A stretch of DNA of 64,000 bases from Staphylococcus sp. ACRSN (GCF_022346615.1 NZ_JAKRNS010000007.1:62001-126000), one strand, 5' to 3'. Shown: positions 34,605 through 44,580, counted from the first letter of the stretch. Translations and numbers: made by a program. The notes: generated from the sequence alone by a model not told the origin.

Positions 34605-34922
34605 ATGGAAAATAATACAGAAATTGCTTTTCAAATTATATTACTTGCAGGTAATGGGAGATCGAGCGCGATGGAAGCCATTCAATATGCAAAAGAAAAA
34701 GATTTTAAAACGGCTAATGAAAAAATTGCAGAAGCAGCACAAGAAATCAATAAAGCACATAATTTTCAAACAAAGTTATTGCAAGCCGAAGCACAAGGCA
34801 AAGGTTATGAACTTAATTTAATTTTGATACATTCACAAGACCATCTTATGAATGCCATATCAATTAAAGATATGGCAAATGAATTTATTGATTTATATAA
34901 ACAAATAAACATACAAGGATAG
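34605..34922 (+). CDS. PTS system, lactose/cellobiose-type IIA component
   Basis: The 105 residues match the all-helical LacF/CelC family: IILLAGNGRSSAMEAIQYA at the N-terminus and LILIHSQDHLMNAI with the phospho-His near residue 75-80. Start ATG after GAGGAGTAATAGATT, 6 bases after IIC. Confidence 0.9.
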   Translation: MENNTEIAFQIILLAGNGRSSAMEAIQYAKEKDFKTANEKIAEAAQEINKAHNFQTKLLQAEAQGKGYELNLILIHSQDHLMNAISIKDMANEFIDLYKQINIQG

Positions 34923-34931
34923 GTGAGAATA

Positions 34932-36317
34932 ATGAAAATTTCATTTCCAAAACAGTTTTGGTGGGGGAGTGCAGCAAGTGCAACACAAACAGAAGGAACA
35001 AAGAATATAAAAGATCAAACGAATTGGGATTTCTGGTATGATCAAGAACCAAATCGATTTTTCAATCAGGTTGGTCCTGGAGAAACCTCCAATTTTTATA
35101 ATACTTATAAAGCAGATATAAATTTAATGAAAGAAACAGGTCATAATTCATTTAGATTATCGATTTCATGGACGAGACTGATAGATCAAGAAACGGGTGC
35201 TGTTAATGAGGAAGCAGCGCAATTTTACAGTGATGTAATTGATGAATTGATAAGTAACAATATTGAACCATTTGTAAATTTATATCATTTCGATATGCCT
35301 ATGAAACAACAAGAACAAGGTGGATTTGAATCTAAAACGGTCGTTGATTATTACGTTGATTATGCAAAGAAATGTTTTGAATTATATGGAGATAGAGTTA
35401 AGAAATGGTTCACTTTTAATGAACCGATTGTTCCAGTAGAAGGCGGCTATTTCTATAATTTTCACTATCCTGATATTAACGATGCTAAGCGAGGTATTCA
35501 GTATGCTTTCCATACAATTTTAGCTAATGCAAAAGTTATTCAATTATTTAAGCAAAGTGGTTATGAAGGAGAAATTGGTATTATTTTAAACTTAACGCCA
35601 TCTTATCCAAGAAGTGAAAATAAAGCAGATACTGAAGCGGCAGAGGTTGCTGATTTATTTTTTAATAGAAGTTTTTTAGATCCAGTGACAAAAGGAACAT
35701 TTCCACAAAAATTGGTCTCAATTTTAAAAGAGCATCATTTGTTACCAGATTATGAAAAAGAAGATATTGAATTAATTAGTAAGTATACAATAGATTTGTT
35801 AGGTGTTAATTACTATCAACCTAGACGAATTAAAGTTAAATCAGAAATACCTAATCCGAAAGCACCGTTTAAACCAGAGTATTACTTTGATAATTATGAA
35901 ATGCCAGGGCGTAAGATGAATCCTTATCGTGGATGGGAGATTTATCCAAAGGGTATATATGATATTATGATTAATTTGCAAAATAATTATGGCAATATTA
36001 AATCGTTTATTTCAGAGAATGGAATGGGTGTTGAAAACGAAGAAAGGTTTATTAAAGATGGCAGAATTGAGGATGATTACCGTATTCAATTTTTGCAAGA
36101 TCACTTATATTGGTTAAGCAAAGCAATTCAAGAAGGAGCGAATTGTCATGGTTATCATATGTGGACATTTATGGATAATTGGTCTTGGATGAACGCATAT
36201 AAAAATAGATATGGATTTATTTCTGTTAATATTGAAAACCAGAAACGAACGATTAAGAAGAGTGGTTATTGGTTTAAAATGTTAACCGAGCAAAATCAAT
36301 TTGATTATGGAATATAG
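34932..36317 (+). CDS. 6-phospho-beta-glucosidase, GH1
   Basis: I chose ATG at 34932 (461 residues). GH1 features are FWWGSAASATQTEG, SISWTRLI, the acid/base TFNEPIV and the nucleophile in SFISENGMGV; the C-terminal WTFMDNWSWMNAYKNRYGF is also conserved. It splits the phosphorylated disaccharide to glucose and glucose-6-phosphate in the cytoplasm. It follows IIA by 9 bases. Confidence 0.9.
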   Translation: MKISFPKQFWWGSAASATQTEGTKNIKDQTNWDFWYDQEPNRFFNQVGPGETSNFYNTYKADINLMKETGHNSFRLSISWTRLIDQETGAVNEEAAQFYSDVIDELISNNIEPFVNLYHFDMPMKQQEQGGFESKTVVDYYVDYAKKCFELYGDRVKKWFTFNEPIVPVEGGYFYNFHYPDINDAKRGIQYAFHTILANAKVIQLFKQSGYEGEIGIILNLTPSYPRSENKADTEAAEVADLFFNRSFLDPVTKGTFPQKLVSILKEHHLLPDYEKEDIELISKYTIDLLGVNYYQPRRIKVKSEIPNPKAPFKPEYYFDNYEMPGRKMNPYRGWEIYPKGIYDIMINLQNNYGNIKSFISENGMGVENEERFIKDGRIEDDYRIQFLQDHLYWLSKAIQEGANCHGYHMWTFMDNWSWMNAYKNRYGFISVNIENQKRTIKKSGYWFKMLTEQNQFDYGI

Positions 36318-36355
36318 TATTTATAATAAAAGAAAAATATATTGGAAGTGAGCGC

Positions 36356-38248
36356 ATGAACAAGCGGGCATTAGAAAGCATTAGGCTATTATATAATCAC
36401 TCGAATCGTTATGTGTCAGGTGAGTTTATAGCAAAAAGTTTAAGCGTCTCTCCTAGAACAATTAGAAATGATATTAAAATGATCAATGAAATGGCTGATT
36501 CACATGGATTTTATATTGAATCCAAAAAATCAGCAGGTTATAAAATTGATATTATGGATAAAAATAAATTTAATTTGTTTATAAATAATCAGTATTTAAA
36601 AGATGAATTATTAAATTTTAACAATCAAGAAAGTAGAATTCACTTTATATTAGGAAAGCTATTGATTCTAGATAATTATGTGAAAATTGAAAGTTTAAGT
36701 GAACGTATGTATATGAGTGAAACTACAATAAAAAAAGATTTGAAGGTAATCAGAAATGAAATTGAAAAATATGAATTACAATTAATTGCTAGTCCATATT
36801 ATGGATTGAAAATAGAAGGTTCTGAATTTCAAAAGCGATATGCTATAGCTGATTTTTTACTCTCAAAACCATATCAAAATCAAACATTTGATACCGAAAA
36901 AATTAATGATTTAAAGAGTGAAATGATTAAAATGATACATCAATTTCAAATTACCATACCTGATGTTAAATTAGAGAATTTAGTAGTTCATATTTATATT
37001 GCAATGTTTCGAGTGGAGAATCAATTTGTGATTGATGACAAGGAAAATATTTTTGATTGCTACCAGCAATCAACGCCAGAAATAGATCGGTTTTTTCAAG
37101 AAATTGTAATGATGATCGAAAGTCAATATTACATGTGTTTACCAATGGAAGAGAAGCAATATATTAAAGCACATATTTTAGCTTCTGGAATCGTTACAAA
37201 GTCAAATAAAGTATTAGAGCATAATGAAATTAATGAATTAATTCAACAAATATTTGAAAAAATAGAAAATGTATTCCATATTAATTTATTTACTGAATCA
37301 GAATTAAAAGAAAATTTAGCATTACATTTATCTACTTCAATCAATAGATATAAATACAAAATGAACATTAGAAATCCGTTATTATCAGATATCAAAAAAA
37401 ATTATCCGTATGCATTTGATATTGCATTAGTAGGAAGTAAAGTTATAGAGGAAGCATTTAGAATAAAAATATCTGAGAGTGAGATTGGGTTTTTAGCGTT
37501 ACATTTTCAATTAATCATTCAAAAAACTGCACCTTTAAAGGATAAAATTCGTACCACAATTGTATGTGCATCTGGAATGGCAAGTTCTGAACTAATCAAA
37601 TATAAATTATTGGAATATTTTGGAGAGGTATTAACAATGACTGATTCTCAGCAAATGTATGAATTAAGTGAATCTTCATTAGAAGGAACGGACTTAATCA
37701 TCGCGACGGTACCAATAACGACGAATTATTCCGTACCAGTGATTCAAGTTAATACAATATTGACTCAAGAAGATATTGCGTTACTGAATAAATTTTTCGA
37801 TAATTTTAATAAAAATGAAAAAGAACAGTTGGTTGAAATATTTGATTTTAAGACAAATATTAGTTCAAAAGATGAATTATTAGCAGTTATTGAATCAGAT
37901 TTAAAGGCTTTAGATTATATTGAGTCTGATTTTTTAGAAAAAGTATACGAAAGAGAAGCAGTAGCTACGACGGCTTATGGTAATTTAATTGCTGTGCCAC
38001 ATCCTGTAACACCATTAGCTAAACGCTCTTTTATTTATATAACTAAGTTAGATAAACCGATTAAATGGGATGATAAAGAAGTGCAACTTATATTTTGTTT
38101 AGGATTAAAGAAGCACACTACTGTAGATATGAAACCAATTTTCAAAAAGTTAAGTTATATCATTAATGATTTTAATGTAGTTTTAGAGTTATTGAATCAA
38201 CGAAGTCTTGATGATTTTAATAAATTATATAAATCAATATTAAAATAA
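36356..38248 (+). CDS. LicR/BglG-type PRD activator with PTS IIB and IIA domains
   Basis: The 630 residues contain, in order, an HTH_11 (YVSGEFIAKSLSVSPRTIRN), a second Mga-like HTH (~95-150), two PRDs (His in LVVHIYIAMF and in ALHLSTSINR, ALHFQLIIQ), a GatB-like IIB domain (TTIVCASGMASSELIKYK with Cys) and a mannitol-type IIA domain (GNLIAVPHPVTPLAKRSF with His). This is the LicR architecture: HPr and the operon's own IIB/IIA set its activity by phosphorylation. It is the last operon gene and probably activates its promoter. Confidence 0.9.
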   Translation: MNKRALESIRLLYNHSNRYVSGEFIAKSLSVSPRTIRNDIKMINEMADSHGFYIESKKSAGYKIDIMDKNKFNLFINNQYLKDELLNFNNQESRIHFILGKLLILDNYVKIESLSERMYMSETTIKKDLKVIRNEIEKYELQLIASPYYGLKIEGSEFQKRYAIADFLLSKPYQNQTFDTEKINDLKSEMIKMIHQFQITIPDVKLENLVVHIYIAMFRVENQFVIDDKENIFDCYQQSTPEIDRFFQEIVMMIESQYYMCLPMEEKQYIKAHILASGIVTKSNKVLEHNEINELIQQIFEKIENVFHINLFTESELKENLALHLSTSINRYKYKMNIRNPLLSDIKKNYPYAFDIALVGSKVIEEAFRIKISESEIGFLALHFQLIIQKTAPLKDKIRTTIVCASGMASSELIKYKLLEYFGEVLTMTDSQQMYELSESSLEGTDLIIATVPITTNYSVPVIQVNTILTQEDIALLNKFFDNFNKNEKEQLVEIFDFKTNISSKDELLAVIESDLKALDYIESDFLEKVYEREAVATTAYGNLIAVPHPVTPLAKRSFIYITKLDKPIKWDDKEVQLIFCLGLKKHTTVDMKPIFKKLSYIINDFNVVLELLNQRSLDDFNKLYKSILK

Positions 38249-38374
38249 TTTATTCTTACTAATCTTGTATGATAATTTGACTTTATAGAAAGTATATAAA
38301 GTGAGTTAAAGAACTTATGTGAATTGATTAAAAGGCAAATAACATTATGTAGTAAAAAGATAGAAGTAATAAAA

Positions 38375-38766
38375 AGTTAGGGACATTATCCTAGAAGAAA
38401 GAAACTGGGACATAAATTCTAGAAAAAGCACTTAGATGAATGAATTGAATTTATCTGAGTGCTTCTTTTTATTCATATTTCTTCTTGCTGGCTCGCTTTC
38501 CTAGGGGACAGCTTCAGCCTGTAGTCTTCAGCTTGTCCTGTACCCTCAGGAGTCTCGCCAACATACGGTTCAAAAAATGATGGACTTACTTATGAAAAAG
38601 TGCATTACAATTTGCTTTTTAAATTTTTATTGGAATATAAAATCTATAGTCTTTTTATTCATATTGCATATTGCTGGCTCGCTTTCCTAGGGGACAGCTT
38701 CAGCCTGTAGTCTTCAGCTTGTCCTGTACCCTCAGGAGTCTCGCTTAAATACTTCACAATCATAAT
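38375..38766. repeat. Long direct repeat B, right of the cellobiose PTS operon
   Basis: This is the partner of repeat A in the same orientation, with hairpin units at 38489-38558 and 38675-38744. Both units here are nearly identical, while the second unit of copy A has drifted. The DNA from 38767 to 39079 is AT-rich; I see no gene or riboswitch in it. Confidence 0.8.
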
Positions 38767-39079
38767 ATTTTAAATATAAAGGAGAGATATTCTATTAAGA
38801 ATAAACGCTCTTATTTTGTCATGTCACAATCACTTTTATTTTAGAAATTATATTGTCATTGAGTTCAATCATTAATTGTTATTAATATCTAGTTTCTTTA
38901 TTTTACAAGGTATCATAATTTTGTTTTGGACTAAATAAATTAAATCTAACTAATAATTGGGCATAAAAGCTATTTTGTAATAACGTTTGTTTCTTTGAAT
39001 ATCAGCTATTAAATTGTATTACAATAACATAATTATAGTATTTTTACTTATATTGGTGATCAGGATTATCAATTTACCA

Positions 39080-39108
39080 TTGACTAAATTTTCAGACATT
39101 AATAGAAT
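39080..39108 (+). promoter_or_regulatory. mmuP-mmuM promoter with CodY box
   Basis: TTGACT (39080-39085) and TAGAAT (39103-39108) are 17 bases apart. AATTTTCAGACATTA (39087-39101) fills the spacer and matches the CodY consensus AATTTTCWGAAAATT at 12 of 15 positions. CodY bound here would block the promoter when amino acids are plentiful. Confidence 0.6.
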
Positions 39109-39164
39109 GATTAATTATACATAAGATTAACTTGTATTTACTACATAGAGATAAGGTGAAGAAA

Positions 39165-40502
39165 TTGGAACAAGTTACATTTAAAAGATCGATGAAACAA
39201 CGTCATTTAATGCTACTCAGTTTTGGTGGTGTCATAGGTACAGGTTTATTTTTAAGTTCTGGCTATACTTTGCAGCAAGCTGGACCTTTTGGAACAGTCT
39301 TGTCTTATGTAATGGGTTCATTACTCGTATACTTAGTCATGCTATGTCTTGGTCAACTTGCGATTAAGCATCCTGAGACAGGTGGTTTTCATATTTATGC
39401 AAAAGAATATATACATCCAGCAGTAGGTTATATCGTAGCTTGGTTTTATTGGTTGACATGGACTGTAGCATTAGGCTCAGAATTTACAGCAGTAGGCTTA
39501 TTAATGCAAAAATGGTTTCCGAACATACCAGTTTATGTATTTGCAACACTGGCAATAATTTTAATTTTAATATTTAATATTATATCTACAAGATTTTATG
39601 CAGAAGTTGAATTTTATTTTTCATTAGTTAAAGTGCTTACGATTTTTATTTTTATTATTTTAGGTATTTTAGTTATTGTAGGATTGGCACATTATGACGG
39701 CTATCATGGTATTGAGACTATAACAAATCGTTATATGAATCCTACATTTCCGCATGGGTTAAGCTCTGTATTTCTAACAATGTTGGCTGTGAATTATGCA
39801 TTTAGTGGTACGGAATTAATAGGTATCGCAGCAGGCGAAACGAAAAATCCTGAGCAAGTAATACCCAAAGCGATTAAAGCAACACTCTGGCGATTGATTA
39901 TTTTCTTCATTGGAACGATGGTTATTATCTCTATATTGATTCCTAGTTATCAAGGTAAATCATTAGAAAGTCCATTTGTTGTTATTTTTCAAAAAATTGG
40001 AATACCTTATGCAGGTGATATCATGAATTTAGTAATTATCACTGCATTATTATCCGCAGCGAATTCTGGTTTGTATGCAGCGAGTCGTATGGTATGGAGT
40101 TTATCAAATGAAGGGTTGTTTCCTGCATGGTTCGGTCACTTGAATAAATTTAAAATGCCGATTAGAGCGACATTGTTCAGTATGTTAGGTGGGTTGTTGG
40201 CATTGATTTCAAGTGTTTATGCAGCAGATTCTTTGTATGTTGTACTTGTGTCTATTGCCGGATTAGCTGTAGTGATAGTTTGGATGAGTATTTGTGTTTC
40301 TTATTTTAATGCCAAACGTCGGGATAAATCATTAAAAGTTTCGCAATGGATTCCAGTGACTGGATTTTGTTTGTGCTTTGTTTCATGTATCGGTATGATA
40401 TTTGATTCAAATCAGGCACCAGCATTGTATTTTGGAATACCTTTTGCAATTATTGCACTTATCTACTACTTTATTAAATTTAATAAGAAAGGAGCTGTTT
40501 AA
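39165..40502 (+). CDS. mmuP: S-methylmethionine/amino acid permease
   Basis: I favour TTG at 39165 (445 residues) after ATAAGGTGAAGAAA, though GTG at 39156-39158 is possible. It is an APC-superfamily permease with 12 segments (KQRHLMLLSFGGVIGTGLFL, ETGGFHIYAKEYI, FSGTELIGIAAGETKNPEQV). The specific call as MmuP rests on the next gene, the homocysteine methyltransferase, which starts right after its stop. Confidence 0.82.
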   Translation: MEQVTFKRSMKQRHLMLLSFGGVIGTGLFLSSGYTLQQAGPFGTVLSYVMGSLLVYLVMLCLGQLAIKHPETGGFHIYAKEYIHPAVGYIVAWFYWLTWTVALGSEFTAVGLLMQKWFPNIPVYVFATLAIILILIFNIISTRFYAEVEFYFSLVKVLTIFIFIILGILVIVGLAHYDGYHGIETITNRYMNPTFPHGLSSVFLTMLAVNYAFSGTELIGIAAGETKNPEQVIPKAIKATLWRLIIFFIGTMVIISILIPSYQGKSLESPFVVIFQKIGIPYAGDIMNLVIITALLSAANSGLYAASRMVWSLSNEGLFPAWFGHLNKFKMPIRATLFSMLGGLLALISSVYAADSLYVVLVSIAGLAVVIVWMSICVSYFNAKRRDKSLKVSQWIPVTGFCLCFVSCIGMIFDSNQAPALYFGIPFAIIALIYYFIKFNKKGAV

Positions 40503-41417
40503 ATGCGATTAACAGATAAGATTAATACTACAAACACTCGTGCTATTGTATTAGATGGAGGTTTGGCTACTACTTTAGAACATGCAGGTTGTAATTTGAA
40601 TTCAACATTATGGTCTAGTGAAGTATTAAGAAATCAACCGGATGAAATATATAATGCACATAAAAGTTTTGTGAATGCTGGTGCAGACATTTTATTGACG
40701 AGTACGTATCAAGCAAGTGTGGCTACTTTTTTAGATATTGGATTAACAAGAGATGAAATAGCGTCATTATATACAACTGCCGTAAATAAAATTAATGAAG
40801 CGACGACAACAGAACAAGTTGTTGTGGGTAGTTTGGGACCGTATGGATCATATTTAAGTGATGGTTCTGAGTATACGGGCAATTATATTTTAAATTCAAA
40901 AGAATATGAACGTTTTCACCAAGAGCGAATCTTAGCTTTGATCGATAGAGGTATACAAGATTTTGTTTTTGAAACCGTACCTAATTTTGATGAAATTAAA
41001 GCGATAGTGGAAAAAATTATTCCTAGTTTTCCTAATAGTACATTTTGGATATCGGTAACAGTCAACGACAATGGGAATTTATCAGATGGTACACCTATTG
41101 AAGATGTATGTAATTATATTGCTTTGCATGAAGCTCAAGTTCCAGTATTTGGTGTGAATTGCTCGAGCGTAAGCTCAGTAAATAAAGCACTGGAAAAGGG
41201 GTTGCAAGAATTACCTCAAACAATTGCTGTATACCCTAACGGTGGAGCAGTTTATGATGCCGAACATAAAGTTTGGAAAGATGATGGAGATAGTAGTGCG
41301 ATATTGTCAAATATAGCTTCTTGGGTAGAAAAAGGTGTAAAAATCATCGGCGGTTGTTGTCAAACGACGCCGGAGGATATTAAATCTATAGCTCAATTAG
41401 TGAAAAATGTTAAATAA
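40503..41417 (+). CDS. mmuM: Homocysteine S-methyltransferase
   Basis: The 304 residues form the zinc-dependent methyltransferase barrel: VLDGGLATTLEHAGCNL at the start, GVNCSS and IIGGCCQTTPEDI with the three zinc Cys. It transfers a methyl group from S-methylmethionine to homocysteine, giving two methionines. The ribosome site AAAGGAG lies inside the end of mmuP, so the two are coupled. Confidence 0.9.
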   Translation: MRLTDKINTTNTRAIVLDGGLATTLEHAGCNLNSTLWSSEVLRNQPDEIYNAHKSFVNAGADILLTSTYQASVATFLDIGLTRDEIASLYTTAVNKINEATTTEQVVVGSLGPYGSYLSDGSEYTGNYILNSKEYERFHQERILALIDRGIQDFVFETVPNFDEIKAIVEKIIPSFPNSTFWISVTVNDNGNLSDGTPIEDVCNYIALHEAQVPVFGVNCSSVSSVNKALEKGLQELPQTIAVYPNGGAVYDAEHKVWKDDGDSSAILSNIASWVEKGVKIIGGCCQTTPEDIKSIAQLVKNVK

Positions 41418-41462
41418 AAAAAGAGGTGAACCAGAATGCATTTTAGCTGGTTTACCTCTTTT
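41418..41462. terminator. Bidirectional terminator between mmuM and the desaturase
   Basis: AAAAGAGGTGAACCAG pairs with CTGGTTTACCTCTTTT (one mismatch) around an 11-base loop. It serves both convergent genes. Confidence 0.85.
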
Positions 41463-41476
41463 ATTTATTGGAATAA

Positions 41477-42490
41477 CTATGCCATTTTATAACGTAATGA
41501 AAATTCTCTAAATGTAATAAAGCATTTTTTCTGTTCATCATATAATTTGAATTTTAAAGAGGATAAACTTTGTAACAATGTAATTGAAGTAGCATGATGT
41601 AAAGGTGTTACATTTTCATGTGTTGCTTCAAGTGCATAATTGGGAATTCTTGGGTTTAAGTGGTGAACATGATGATATCCAATGTTACCAGTTATCCACT
41701 GAATCACCTTAGGTAATTTGTAATATGAACTACCTTCAATTGCTGCTTTTACATAATCCCATTCAGAAGGTTCTTCAAAATAAGAATCTTCGAATGTGTG
41801 TTGTATATAAAACAACCATATACCAATCATCCCAGCAATAAAGACCATCGGTGCAAAAATAGCGAAAAATTGAGCTACGCCCAATAAATAAATAAAACTA
41901 CCATATAATAAGATAAGGACAATATTATTTAACCAAGTGTTTAGTTTTTCACTTAATTTTGCATCTTTAGAATTGAAACGATTTGATATTAGAACTAAGA
42001 AAAATGGTCCTAACACAAACATAACTAAAGGATTTCGATATATTTTATAAATGCAACGTTTCATTTTCGAAGCATTTTTATATTCATTTACAGTCATGAC
42101 CCAAATATCACCTATGCCACGTTTTTCTAAGTTACCACTGCCAGCATGGTGTATTAAATGTTCTCTACGCCATTTTCTATAGGGGAAGAACGTCAAGAAA
42201 CCAGTGACATTTCCCAATAAATCATTATGCTTTTGCTTTTTAAGATAAGATCCATGGCAAGCATCATGAAAAATAATAAATGTTCTAATTAAAAATATTG
42301 ATGCAAATATACTGCAAATAATTGTCAATGACCAATGGACTTGATATAACAATCCGCTTGCTATCAACAATGCAAACAACGGTAACAAAGTATTTATAAT
42401 TTGTATTGTACTTTTCGTATAGCTTGTCTTTTCAAACGGTTTAACCATCTTGCGTAATAATTTCTTTTTTTCTTTTTCCATATTCACCAT
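41477..42490 (-). CDS. Membrane fatty acid desaturase
   Basis: The 337 residues have four or so membrane segments and the three histidine boxes of acyl-lipid desaturases: HDACHGS (~75), HLIHHA (~111) and HHVHHLNPRIPNY (~274), which hold the di-iron centre. It resembles Bacillus Des, which introduces a cis double bond into membrane lipid chains. The start may instead be ATG 42481. No DesK/DesR-type sensor pair is adjacent. Staphylococci mostly rely on branched and saturated chains, so the gene is noteworthy. Confidence 0.88.
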   Translation of the reverse strand: MVNMEKEKKKLLRKMVKPFEKTSYTKSTIQIINTLLPLFALLIASGLLYQVHWSLTIICSIFASIFLIRTFIIFHDACHGSYLKKQKHNDLLGNVTGFLTFFPYRKWRREHLIHHAGSGNLEKRGIGDIWVMTVNEYKNASKMKRCIYKIYRNPLVMFVLGPFFLVLISNRFNSKDAKLSEKLNTWLNNIVLILLYGSFIYLLGVAQFFAIFAPMVFIAGMIGIWLFYIQHTFEDSYFEEPSEWDYVKAAIEGSSYYKLPKVIQWITGNIGYHHVHHLNPRIPNYALEATHENVTPLHHATSITLLQSLSSLKFKLYDEQKKCFITFREFSLRYKMA

Positions 42491-42796
42491 ACTTTCTTTA
42501 CTTTGTATTCAAATCAAAAGATTCATTTACAAAGCATTTAATCAATTGTATATAAAAACGAGTAGTATTACAAAAGATACTTGAATAAAAGTGTAAATTA
42601 ACTGATTTATTTAAAAACATTTAACAATATTACTTGGGATTATAGAAGAAGACAAAAAAGAATACATTAATATTTAAAAAAATGTATATTTAATAATTTT
42701 GATAGTGATTTTTATTTTCTAAATAATTTAACACATTAAAATGGTGAATAATTAAAGAGTGCAATATAATTTAAATTTTTTAGCATAATTAGTTGT

Positions 42797-42811
42797 AATT
42801 TTCTGATAAAA
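42797..42811. promoter_or_regulatory. Candidate CodY box in the gap before the permease
   Basis: AATTTTCTGATAAAA matches the CodY consensus at 12 of 15 positions. The surrounding gap (42491-43083) is otherwise very AT-rich, and I see no RNA gene or riboswitch in it. Confidence 0.4.
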
Positions 42812-43083
42812 GGAATATTATACAAACAAGCATTATCAAGATTTAATTTGGATATGGATATATTATTTAATTAAAGGCTTGAGAAAGGCGTGGTTAAGCA
42901 GTTTTAGTATTGGATTCAAAGGTATAATGACAGCAAGTATAACCATGAATTTTTACTTGCTATTCAATCTGAATATTACATTTTTATCCAAATTAATTGA
43001 TTTTTTACATAAAAACAAAGGGGTATGTAAATCAATTTTTATGTTGATTGTGCTTTAAACCAAATGAATGGGAGCAATTTGTT

Positions 43084-44484
43084 ATGTCGAATTCATTAAG
43101 TAGAGAATTGAGTAATAGACATATTCAACTGATTGCGATTGGTGGCGCTATCGGGACTGGTCTATTTTTAGGGGCTGGCCAGTCAATCAGTTTAACAGGT
43201 CCATCAATTCTACTGACTTACATTATTGTAGGTTTTGTATTATTTATGTTTATGCGTGCAATGGGAGAGTTGTTATTAGCGAATACGAAATATAAAACTT
43301 TTGCAGATATTGCGCATGATCAAATTAGTCCATTAGCAGGTTTTATGACTGGTTGGACATATTGGCTGACTTGGATTACATCAGGAATGGCAGAGATTAC
43401 TGCAGTTGCTAAATATGTTGAATATTGGGTGCCAGATTTACCAAATTGGATTACTTCACTTGCCTGTATCTTATTGTTAATGTCATTTAATTTAACGAGT
43501 ACAAAAATGTTTGGAGAACTAGAGTTTTGGTTCGCAATCATTAAAGTTTTAACGATTGTAGCACTAATTGTTATTGGTATAGTGATGATTACTTTTGCAA
43601 TACAGACACCTTTTGGTACGACAGGACTTGGAAATATGGTAACAAAAGAAGGTTTTTTCCCTAATGGTATGAATGGATTTTTAATGTCCTTTCAGATGGT
43701 TGTTTTTTCATTTACTGGAATTGAAATACTAGGTATTACCGCTGGAGAAACAAAAAATCCGGAAAAGACAATACCGAAAGCTATTAATAGTGTACCAATA
43801 AGAATTTTAATATTTTATGTTGGGGCGTTAGTTGTGATGATGTCTATTATTCCTTGGCAAAACATTAAAGCAGACGATAGTCCGTTTGTTAGTTTGTTTG
43901 CGTTAATAGGCGTACCATTTGCTGCAGGTCTAATGAACTTTGTATTGTTAACTGCAGCATCTTCAGCATGTAACAGTGGTATATTTGCAAATAGTAGAAT
44001 ACTATTTGGATTGTCAGAAAAAGAGCAAACACATCCATTAATGATGAAAACAAACAAACGAGGTGTGCCATTCATCGCTATTATTGTGACATGTGCATTG
44101 TTATCCATTACAGTATTATTAAATTACTTTATACCTAATGCAACACAAGTATTTTTCTATGTAACTGCAATTTCAACGATTTTACTTGTTATTGTATGGA
44201 TGTTTATTATGCATTCTTATGCAAAATATATTAAAGCAAATCCAAATGCACATAAAAAAAGTATATATAAATTGCCAGGTGGTGTGCATACTGCAAGATT
44301 AGTGCAACTATTCTTTGTTTTTGTACTTGTTGTACTGTTTGTGATGCCAGACACACGAATGGGTGTTGTGTTATCACCGATTTGGTTTATTATTTTAGGA
44401 TTACTTTATTGGCGGTTACAAAAGTCAAACCAAAGTAGAGATTTAAAACAAAATATCCAACTATCCAATAAAGAAAACGGGTAG
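43084..44484 (+). CDS. Amino acid permease, AAT family (CycA/AnsP-like)
   Basis: I chose ATG at 43084 (466 residues) after GGGAGCAATTTGTT. Family motifs are LSRELSNRHIQLIAIGGAIG, GTGLFLGAGQSI, GWTYWLTWITSGMAEITAVA and SFTGIEILGITAGETKNPEK. It is a 12-helix proton symporter. D-Ser/D-Ala/Gly or Asn permeases are the closest types that I recall; substrate is not certain. Confidence 0.85.
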   Translation: MSNSLSRELSNRHIQLIAIGGAIGTGLFLGAGQSISLTGPSILLTYIIVGFVLFMFMRAMGELLLANTKYKTFADIAHDQISPLAGFMTGWTYWLTWITSGMAEITAVAKYVEYWVPDLPNWITSLACILLLMSFNLTSTKMFGELEFWFAIIKVLTIVALIVIGIVMITFAIQTPFGTTGLGNMVTKEGFFPNGMNGFLMSFQMVVFSFTGIEILGITAGETKNPEKTIPKAINSVPIRILIFYVGALVVMMSIIPWQNIKADDSPFVSLFALIGVPFAAGLMNFVLLTAASSACNSGIFANSRILFGLSEKEQTHPLMMKTNKRGVPFIAIIVTCALLSITVLLNYFIPNATQVFFYVTAISTILLVIVWMFIMHSYAKYIKANPNAHKKSIYKLPGGVHTARLVQLFFVFVLVVLFVMPDTRMGVVLSPIWFIILGLLYWRLQKSNQSRDLKQNIQLSNKENG

Positions 44485-44500
44485 AGTATAACTACCATGA

Positions 44501-44554
44501 GCCAGAAATAGCGCTAAAAGTGTCTGAAGATACTCAATTAATGCTATTTCTGGC
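44501..44554 (+). terminator. Terminator after the amino acid permease
   Basis: GCCAGAAATAGC pairs with GCTATTTCTGGC over a long loop, followed by TTGTTT. Confidence 0.65.
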
Positions 44555-44580
44555 TTGTTTATATCAAGGAGGAAAATGAT

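Noticed and set aside
32526-38744. The four ~70-base units as a CRISPR array.
   Set aside because: They occur in two pairs with ~150 bases of repeated DNA between units, fold as long hairpins and have no unique spacers or cas genes.
38767-39079. A possible SAM riboswitch or T-box before the mmuP-mmuM genes.
   Set aside because: No conserved stems, no T-box sequence and no terminator/antiterminator pair; only a CodY-like box is seen.
43889-44108. Minus-strand frames within the amino acid permease, and many similar antisense frames in other genes.
   Set aside because: They follow from codon use of the real gene; they have no ribosome site, domain or promoter.
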